Assembly: GCA_024196135.1 (NCBI GenBank)
Contig: JAMQCK010000980.1
Coordinates: 1-13,306, forward strand
Reading direction: 5' to 3'
DNA length: 13,306 nt
Origin: Pleurotus ostreatus/Saccharomyces cerevisiae fusant
Lineage: Eukaryota; Opisthokonta
This document shows positions 8,760 through 13,306 of this stretch, piece after piece. A program made the translations under genes and the position numbers. Every line of letters begins with the position of its first letter. The first letter of the stretch is position 1. Under the pieces are notes generated by a model, which made no database searches, was not told where the DNA came from, and saw only the letters and a program-made list of their open reading frames with translations.

Positions 8760-10220
8760 ATGGATGCCATGCAAGAGGATGAGAAGAAGCCCCTCGTCGA
8801 CGCCGCTATGGCCGCGGACGATAGCGACCAGCAACCAGACCCAGACGAACACCTTATGCTCGACCAAGGAAACGGTGCAGTGTGGTCCGTGAGGGTACGC
8901 CAATCGACCTTTGCCCGACAAACGAAGCTAAAGTTCGCCTTACCTGCATCCTAGATCCCGAAACACCTTCTCGAACGGTGGAAAGCAGCCTCTGCTAGTG
9001 GAGAGACTTGTGCGTTGTAACTCACTATGTTCTGAACTTGATCTTTACCCTCCCTTAGCGCACCTAGCCACCCTCCGCGTCTACCAGAACTTCTACGGAA
9101 ACCGTAAACACCGCATCATCCTCTTCCTCCCCCCGAACGTTGACCCTAGAAAGTGCGTCCAAACCACCCCCATCACGCAGCTATGTAACTCATCTGCGCT
9201 ACAGTCCCTCTCAGACACCACCAGCGCAGAACCCACGACATCCCCAGTTCGACTTTGTCACGCACCATAAGGTCGATGCGGACACCGAACCCGATTTCTA
9301 TGACCTGGACATCACGAACGACAATGTCATGAACCAGTTCGTGGTCGCTGAGCGCCCGAAGGACGCGAGCTTTGGCTTGAGTGGATGTACGGGTCCTTGT
9401 GCCGCAAGATATGGCACCTGTGCTGAGCGCATTTACAGCATCACAATCATCGCAACCGAACTCGCGCGCACGAACAACGATTCTTGTACGCTGGTCAACA
9501 TCTTCCAGCTCTGACGCACCCTAACATTCCCTCTCCAGACTGGCCGCTTGAAGCATGAGTGCACGATGCGACCAGCTTTCAATGCGAAATACCGCAACCA
9601 GATGCGCATGCGTAGCATGTACCACAACGCTCCGCGGCGCGCAACCAAGTACGCTTACTGCCAGGTCTTCTGCGTCGCCCTGCTGAACTGTTCTCCAGAC
9701 ACATCGACGAATCTGGCCTGGACAAAGGCGCCGTCAGCAGGCTCAACACGGGCGGTTCGCTCGGTGGCCCGAGTGGAGCATTCGACTTCGGTGTACGCAC
9801 CCTCATCTCCTCCGCCGTGCTCTATCCTAACCCTCCCACTAGCGCCCCAAACCCAAAGCCAAGGGCCAATTCGAGCGCATGGCGCGCATGCCCCGCAACG
9901 AGCTGCTCGACATGCTCTTCAACCTCTTCAAAGAGCAGCCCTACTGGGCGCTCAAGCCTTTGCGCGAGCGCACGCAGCAGCCCGAGGCGTACCTCAAGGA
10001 AGTGCTCAACGACGTCGCGACGCTGCACCGCTCGGGCGAGCACAACGGCTCGTGGGAGCTGAAGGCGCTGTTCGCGGGCAGCGGCGGCGCGGAGGGGATG
10101 AAGGCGGAGTATGGGGTGAAGGAGGAGGGCGGGGATCTGTTTAAGATGGAGGATGGGGACGGAATGATGATGGACGAGGATGATGATGAGGACGATGATG
10201 ATATGGAGGAGGTTGCGTGA
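8760..10220 (+). CDS. TFG2: Transcription initiation factor IIF subunit beta (Tfg2/RAP30), 8 exons, 364 aa
   Basis: TFIIF beta binds RNA polymerase II in the nucleus together with TFIIF alpha (Tfg1/RAP74) and helps load it, with TFIIB, on promoters. Proposed exons: 8760-8894, 8955-9009, 9059-9152, 9205-9386, 9439-9485, 9539-9648, 9699-9792, 9843-10220 (1,095 nt in all). After an acidic N-terminus, VWSVRIPKHLLERW (from ~41) and ATLRVYQNFYGNRKHRIILFLP form the dimerisation barrel shared with TFIIF alpha. NSRARTTILTGRLKHECTMR is the conserved central motif and appears only when the introns at 9387 and 9486 are removed, which fixes those junctions. FERMARMPRNELLDMLFNLF through TQQPEAYLKEVLNDVA to SWELK (~249-313) is the C-terminal winged helix, which contacts DNA. 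A very acidic Asp/Glu/Met tail (~335-364) follows. The length is close to that usual for fungal Tfg2. The TGA is at 10218-10220. Confidence 0.97.
10165..10213 (+). repeat. GAT/GAN trinucleotide-rich tract coding the acidic tail
   Basis: Runs of GATGATGAT and related GAN codons encode the Asp/Glu tail of TFIIF beta. It is an impure coding microsatellite and could vary in length between strains without shifting frame. Confidence 0.7.
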
Positions 10221-11251
10221 GGGGTGGGGGATGATTCGGCCTCGGAAGTCGTGCGTTTCCTTTGACTTTGTGGCAGATATGCTTCTCTAGATCTCCTTCT
10301 ATAGCATTGGACCCCAACCTTGACCTCCACCTACCTGCGTGCCTCGCATCGAAGGGCGAAGGGTGCTTTCATTCAGGGGTGCTCTCGTCACCCGGATTCT
10401 TCTTCCTTCCGTCCTTCCACCGTGTACAATACAGCATCTATATCGACAGACCGGAAGTCAGGCCGCTTCTGCCCTCGAGTGACCCATGAGCGGCATAGCT
10501 CGGAACTTCTGCCACTCACTGTGTACCCCACGCGTTGAGAATCTGCTCCACGCGCGTTCAGTGCGTACCCCATCGACAGGACAGGCCCCGAAGACTGAAT
10601 GCCAGCGTTGTATGCCACTCAATACGTTTTATAGATGCCACCCCCACATTCGCCCTAAGCCCGTTCTGTCCCAGCGCAGTCGCTGTAATCTGCCACTGTC
10701 ATCAAGTCCCTGAACGAATCCTTCGGCCAGTGACCACACATTGTACTTCTCAAGCCGCTGAGCGCATGCGCAGCTTCACATGAGCCCCTTCAGGGGATGG
10801 CATTGTACTTATTGTATTCGACCTGCCACTCAAGCTTTCTTACGCGTTTTCCCGGACAATACATTCAGCGCCCTCCTCGCAGCGACTCCTTCCACACCTG
10901 GCACACGTTCCTTTCTAACCAAATCAGCCCTCCATTCAATCTATATACGGGTGTGCGCCGCCCTCGTAAGCAGCTATCGCCACCCCACGAAAGCAGCCCC
11001 ACCCAAAAATTATAGTATCCTAGTGTAAAGAGGGCAAAGTCCCTAGTAGACGATGGATGAATAAAGACAAGATGAGGATGACGCGAGTAGTCGATGAGTA
11101 GGAGAAAAGGACGAGGTTGAGACTAGGACAGGTAAAAAGACAACGATTATGTGAGTACTCCAGCCCAGCACAAACAGGACAGACAAACAAGGAGTTAGCA
11201 CAGACGGAGAGGGAGGACCCGTCGCGGGACACGGCGCAGCTCAAGACGAAG

Positions 11252-11311
11252 GTCAACCATAGCCCGTACGACGGGCGAGGTACCATAGCCCGTACGATGG
11301 GCGAGGTTGAC
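11252..11311. repeat. 60-bp nested inverted/tandem repeat with 26-bp unit
   Basis: Two tandem 26-bp units (11256-11281 and 11282-11307) differ at one base. Each contains a hairpin, GCCCGT-ACG-ACGGGC (11262-11276), with one G-to-A-type wobble change in the second (11288-11302, ATGGGC). Outer arms GTCAACC (11252-11258) and GGTTGAC (11305-11311) are exact reverse complements, and the palindrome GGTACC (11279-11284) sits exactly in the centre. As RNA this could form one closing stem with two hairpins. Confidence 0.85.
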
Positions 11312-11496
11312 AATCCATCGCGAACCACCCCACACCCCAAGACGACGCCCTCCGATCCCCAATACAGAGCAGACAACCAAAACCCGGAATAGCAAGGTAA
11401 TAATGATAAGTAGCAGTACAAGGGCAGGGCAGGGTTGGTGGTGGTGCAGCAGATTGTGGAGCAGGACCATACAAATACACTTCGCTTTCTTTGTTT

Positions 11497-11543
11497 GACC
11501 GGTGGGTGGTCTAATCGTGTTAGACCGGTGGGAGGTCTAATCG
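11497..11543. repeat. Two-copy tandem repeat, 21 of every 26 bp conserved
   Basis: The 21 bp at 11497-11517 recur at 11523-11543 with one difference (T to A). The repeat distance is 26 bp, the same period as the unrelated repeat at 11256-11307. Confidence 0.8.
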
Positions 11544-11560
11544 GACCCACCGATGATTAG
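11526..11560. repeat. Two interleaved inverted repeats
   Basis: CGGTGGG (11526-11532) matches CCCACCG (11546-11552), and CTAATC (11537-11542) matches GATTAG (11555-11560). The second left arm lies in the loop of the first pair and its right arm outside it, an H-type pseudoknot topology if transcribed. It lies 240-280 nt past the stop of the minus-strand gene. TGGTCGGTCCA occurs twice just beyond, at 11564-11574 and 11613-11623. Confidence 0.5.
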
Positions 11561-11803
11561 GCTTGGTCGGTCCACCGAGGGGATGTCGAGGTGATACCAC
11601 CGGGGATAGGTCTGGTCGGTCCAGCCTTTGCTAGCCGAGGGAGGACCCTCGTGCGCCGTCCCGGGGAGGCATGTATGTTCCCGGGAGAGACGTCGAGGGA
11701 GGTCGAGGGTCGGCACGGCCGGTAAAGCCCAAGAGGAGCAACGCCGAGCGAAGGGCAGCACACCCTTGCGGCATCACCGGACGTTGACCAAGCCTTGACG
11801 CCT

Positions 11804-13006
11804 CTACCATAGCCATCGCCACGGCTGTGCTTGGATGATGCGCTTGGAGCCCTCCTCCTCCTGCTCCTCGTTCGCACAGTCCGGCGGCGCGCCCAGGCCC
11901 TCGACACTCTGGAAGCTGACATAACCGTCGACGGAGGCGAGCCGCCGCGAGGCCTCGTCGGCGTCAAAGCCGGGCCGCCTGCGCGCGCTCTCGTACAGCC
12001 CGCGCTTCGGCAGCCGCTCAACGGATGGCTCCCGGTGGACTGATGCCGGATCCTGCTCGAGGGATGATGTGGACGAATGCGGCGTCTGCACTGCCGACGA
12101 GGCAGGCGTGGAGTGCTTCGAGGAGGCGACGGAGGGTGGAGTCGAGCCCGGTGGGGACGCATACATCATGTAGCCATGCTCATCCGCGTCCGGGATAGGA
12201 CTGGCGAAGGTGGCATGAGCAAGAGGTGACGTGGGGCAGTGATCCGGGAGGCGACGCGAGCCCGTGGTGAACCGGCGAGGAGCAGGCGCCGCGACAGACT
12301 GCCTAACTGGAAGCGGAAGGGAGTGCTGCTGCAGCGGCCGGTACCGATCGGGCGTGGGGGTATTGACGCGCGACGGGCGCTCCGTAGAATAGAGATACGC
12401 GCCGCCGCGCGTCGAGAACGTGCTGGTCGACACGTCCGGGGTCAGCGGCCTGCCGATGACCTGCGGGACGCGCGGCGTCGAGGGGCGCGACCGGGAGTAC
12501 TGTGGGAGGTCCTCGGGCCCACAACAATCTTCAAGCAGCATGCGCTCGAGCCGTGCGCGGATGTCGATGCCGTCCTTTGTCCGAGGACCGAGCGAGGGCG
12601 TGCTTTCGCTGCCCGACCGATACGTGCGTGCGCGGCTACTTGGGCGTCTTGTGCTGCTGCTTGCCCTGCTGTCGGCGTCGGAAATCGTGGCCGGCGGGGC
12701 GAGGGACGTGCAAAAGAGGTAGCTGCCGGCGGCACTGTCGCGTGCCTCGAAAGGTGACCGAGACTGGTCCCTCTGAATTTCCTCGCGTGCGCGCAGGCGC
12801 GGAGATTGTGCCGCACGGTCGCGGGAAGCGATGTCGCGCAGGAGGCGTTCGCTTTGGGAGGGGGTGTAGGGCTCAGTGCACGGAAGTGGCGAGGGACGTG
12901 TATCGACGCGCAGGCTCAGAGACCGCGATTTCTTGTGGGCTGTCTTGCATGTTAGACAACCAAGGCAGGCGCTTGCGAACGAGGACTGACCCGTGCAGGC
13001 AGCCAT
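11804..13006 (-). CDS. Ser/Pro-rich protein of unknown function, single exon, 400 aa
   Basis: I do not recognise this protein. The frame runs from ATG at 13006-13004, in an excellent start context (ACCATGG), to TAG at 11806-11804, with no intron needed. The N-terminus holds a cysteine cluster (C14, C17, C20 in ACLGCLTCK) followed by a basic stretch. The rest is mostly low complexity, rich in Ser, Pro, Arg and Thr with many SP/TP sites. The stretch most likely to fold is DGIDIRARLERMLLEDCCGPEDLPQ, an amphipathic helix near the middle. Another more ordered segment is RLPKRGLYESARRRPGFDAD, followed by EASRRLASVDGYVSFQSVE. The C-terminus is Trp-rich (PWRWLW). There is no signal peptide or membrane span. 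It faces TFIIF beta tail-to-tail. Long frames also exist on the other strand here, but the SP/TP-rich pattern resembles genes 2 and 3 and favours this one. Confidence 0.6.
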   Translation of the reverse strand: MAACTGQSSFASACLGCLTCKTAHKKSRSLSLRVDTRPSPLPCTEPYTPSQSERLLRDIASRDRAAQSPRLRAREEIQRDQSRSPFEARDSAAGSYLFCTSLAPPATISDADSRASSSTRRPSSRARTYRSGSESTPSLGPRTKDGIDIRARLERMLLEDCCGPEDLPQYSRSRPSTPRVPQVIGRPLTPDVSTSTFSTRGGAYLYSTERPSRVNTPTPDRYRPLQQHSLPLPVRQSVAAPAPRRFTTGSRRLPDHCPTSPLAHATFASPIPDADEHGYMMYASPPGSTPPSVASSKHSTPASSAVQTPHSSTSSLEQDPASVHREPSVERLPKRGLYESARRRPGFDADEASRRLASVDGYVSFQSVEGLGAPPDCANEEQEEEGSKRIIQAQPWRWLW

Positions 13007-13306
13007 GGTCGCTGGGGACGCGGGTAATGCGGTGGCGGATATGTGGCAAACAAATTCAGCGGCGGAGATGATGGTGGGCGGAAGAGAGGAGAGAAAGCGG
13101 GAGGGCGGATGGCAACGGTGTGGGATATATGCGTGGCGGATGCATGCAAATAGAATGCACTGGGCGAATCATCGATGACATCAAGGGGCCCCGATCGCAG
13201 ATCAACCGGAAACTGCCGTTCCCCACTTTGCCTTCGTTGGGGGGCACGTGTACCGGCTTCTGCCTTCCCACGGCCATTCTCAATAGCCTGTGTGCCATGG
13301 GGAAGC
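13007..13306. other. Promoter-side region of the 400-aa minus-strand gene
   Basis: About 300 bp to the window end with no supported gene. It should hold the promoter and leader of the minus-strand gene. It includes a CACGTG box at 13245-13250, about 240 nt upstream of that start. Minus-strand pyrimidine bias just upstream of the ATG (13070-13110) fits a fungal leader. Confidence 0.5.
13245..13250. promoter_or_regulatory. CACGTG E-box-like palindrome upstream of the 400-aa gene
   Basis: It is a perfect CACGTG, 239 nt upstream of the minus-strand ATG. It is the third such site in the window, all in intergenic DNA. A single short motif is weak evidence. Confidence 0.3.

Larger units (their letters stand above)
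10221..11803. other. Intergenic region between convergent genes
   Basis: About 1.6 kb with no supported gene. It should hold the 3' UTRs and terminators of TFIIF beta (plus strand) and the 400-aa gene (minus strand). The plus strand is pyrimidine-leaning up to about 11025 and purine-leaning from there to about 11400. AATAAA occurs at 11060-11065 on the plus strand, too far from the TFIIF beta stop to be assigned. Short TGCCACTCA words recur at 10510-10832. Tandem and inverted repeats occupy 11252-11311 and 11497-11560. Every frame here codes for only weak, repeat-spanning peptides. Confidence 0.6.

Noticed and set aside
9140..9514. A continuous 124-codon frame ending at 9514 as a separate or truncated TFIIF beta product
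   Set aside because: It reads through introns 9153-9204 and 9387-9438. Splicing restores the conserved RARTTILTGRLKHEC motif, so the stop is an intron artefact.
11020..11550. A 176-codon minus-strand frame between the convergent genes
   Set aside because: It runs through the tandem repeats, has a repeat-driven peptide and no recognisable domain or start context. It probably lies in the 3' region of the 400-aa gene.
10221..11803. A transposable element in the convergent intergenic region
   Set aside because: No transposase, reverse-transcriptase motif, long terminal repeat or target-site duplication is visible. The repeats are short and local.
12239..13071. Plus-strand frames of 172 and 189 codons opposite the 400-aa gene
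   Set aside because: They are Arg/Cys/Ala-rich with no domain and are best explained as the complement of a GC-rich Ser/Pro-rich gene. The minus frame is far longer and starts at ACCATGG. I cannot fully exclude them.
1..13306. A CRISPR array, secondary-metabolite cluster or defence island
   Set aside because: There are no regularly spaced repeats with unique spacers, and the genes are eukaryotic, intron-containing and housekeeping or unassigned, with no shared pathway.

Overview
The window looks like nuclear DNA of a filamentous basidiomycete, probably an agaricomycete. Its genes are GC-rich and dense with introns of about 50 nt. These have GTRNGT-type donors, CTRAY-like branch sites and YAG acceptors. 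Two recognisable proteins support this: a fungal DUF4045 plus gelsolin-repeat protein and the RNA polymerase II factor TFIIF beta (Tfg2). No transposon, CRISPR array, rRNA or tRNA gene, or biosynthetic cluster could be supported.

Layout. (1) 1-1134 (+): 3' part of an unrecognised, mostly helical protein whose 5' end lies outside the window. (2) 1519-6040 (+): an 11-exon gene for a gelsolin-like protein of about 1,289 residues, with a DUF4045-type N-terminus, a very long disordered Ser/Pro-rich middle and C-terminal gelsolin repeats. (3) 6664-8224 (+): a 3-exon gene for a disordered Ser/Pro/Arg-rich protein of about 485 residues; its second exon is an 18-nt micro-exon. (4) 8760-10220 (+): an 8-exon gene for TFIIF beta (364 aa), with a winged helix and an acidic tail. 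(5) 13006-11804 (-): a single-exon Ser/Pro-rich protein of 400 aa, unrecognised. Genes 1-4 run in the same direction; genes 4 and 5 converge on an intergenic stretch of about 1.6 kb. That stretch holds the most unexplained structure: a 60-bp nested inverted/tandem repeat, a second tandem repeat with the same 26-bp period, interleaved inverted repeats and a flip of purine/pyrimidine strand bias.

The genes do not form an obvious pathway. One is general transcription machinery, one is probably an actin or cytoskeleton protein, and three cannot be assigned. I found no convincing new multi-gene system. The best leads are about RNA processing (the symmetric micro-exon and stop-free introns) and the structured repeats between the convergent genes. 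Exon boundaries come from splice signals, reading frame and, for genes 2 and 4, agreement with family motifs recalled from memory; none is tested against RNA.
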